The notes below the pieces were generated by a model that saw only the letters and a program-made list of their open reading frames with translations, was not told the DNA's origin and ran no database searches. A DNA stretch of 7,398 bases, taken from positions 1 through 7,398 of the forward strand of contig JAJRYP010000036.1 of the NCBI GenBank assembly GCA_024275695.1, written 5' to 3'. Within the stretch, counting starts at the first letter, position 1, and each line of letters opens with the position of its first letter. Shown here one piece after another: positions 7,391-7,398 of the stretch. The stretch is from Patescibacteria group bacterium (GTDB taxonomy: Bacteria > Patescibacteriota > Gracilibacteria > UBA1369 > PNNO01). The translations under genes were made by a program, and so were the position numbers.

Positions 7391-7398
7391 CACAATCG
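7371..7398 (+). CDS. start of a putative transposase/integrase gene, cut by the window edge
   Basis: Only nine codons are visible (MNISHITTI), and the frame is open to the end. An in-frame ATG at 7359 would add MNIT in front; I prefer 7371 because the TATAAT at 7351-7356 would start RNA after 7359. The MN-I-x-x-ITTI opening reminds me of the N-termini of integrase-core (DDE) transposases, but nine residues cannot establish a family. The evidence is mainly context: direct repeats and a TGT-type end just upstream. Confidence 0.35.

Larger units (their letters stand above)
7247..7398 (+). mobile_element. putative left end of an insertion sequence, continuing beyond the window
   Basis: From about 7247 (TGTCAAGGGGCAGTC) to the window edge the sequence has the plan of an IS terminus: a TGT-type tip, a short direct repeat inside it, a TATAAT -10 and an ORF starting near 7371 and reading inward. 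This resembles ends of DDE-integrase elements of the IS3/IS481 kind in general form. The exact boundary, family, right end and target duplication cannot be seen. The tip at 7247 is inferred and could be a few bases off. Confidence 0.45.

Noticed and set aside
1..7398. tRNA, rRNA, CRISPR array or riboswitch
   Set aside because: I saw no cloverleaf, no rRNA-like sequence and no regularly spaced repeat array. The only close direct repeat is the pair at 7274-7323.

Overview
The window is AT-rich bacterial DNA with three envelope genes, one of them interrupted, and at its right edge what looks like the start of an insertion sequence (IS). The organism cannot be named from this sequence alone. An S-layer homology (SLH) protein, the absence of clear Shine-Dalgarno (SD) sequences before the genes, and a membrane-anchored adaptor plus RND permease with no outer-membrane channel in view would fit a monoderm with an S-layer, possibly a Candidate Phyla Radiation lineage such as Peregrinibacteria. 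This is a low-confidence inference. The long reading frames contain no in-frame TGA, which argues against the UGA=glycine code of Gracilibacteria and Absconditabacteria.

Layout: positions 84-1973 (+) encode a secreted 629-aa protein. It has a signal peptide, two tandem copies of an unrecognised N-terminal domain, a helical linker and three C-terminal SLH repeats. A bidirectional hairpin terminator (1989-2023) separates it from a convergent minus-strand operon. That operon, read right to left, has an unusually long HlyD/AcrA-type membrane fusion protein (7193 to 5187) and, 12 bases later, an AcrB-type RND permease (5174 to 2022). The permease frame is one continuous 1,051-codon frame broken by a single TAA at 2982-2984. 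It therefore appears as a 730-aa N-terminal piece and a C-terminal piece in the same frame.

Upstream of the operon, 7224-7252 holds a near-consensus sigma-70-type promoter reading into the fusion protein: TTGACA, 17 bases, TATTAT. Its -35 hexamer is the complement of TGTCAA, the proposed outer tip of the IS (7247 onward). The IS end contains a 15-base direct repeat, a perfect TATAAT and the first codons of a rightward ORF cut by the window edge. The working hypothesis is that an IS landed upstream of the efflux operon and supplied an outward -35 box, giving a hybrid promoter.

The genes point to one theme: cell-surface structure plus a two-component efflux system that may be IS-activated. The permease carries a nonsense codon that either inactivates it, is a sequencing or assembly error, or is read through.
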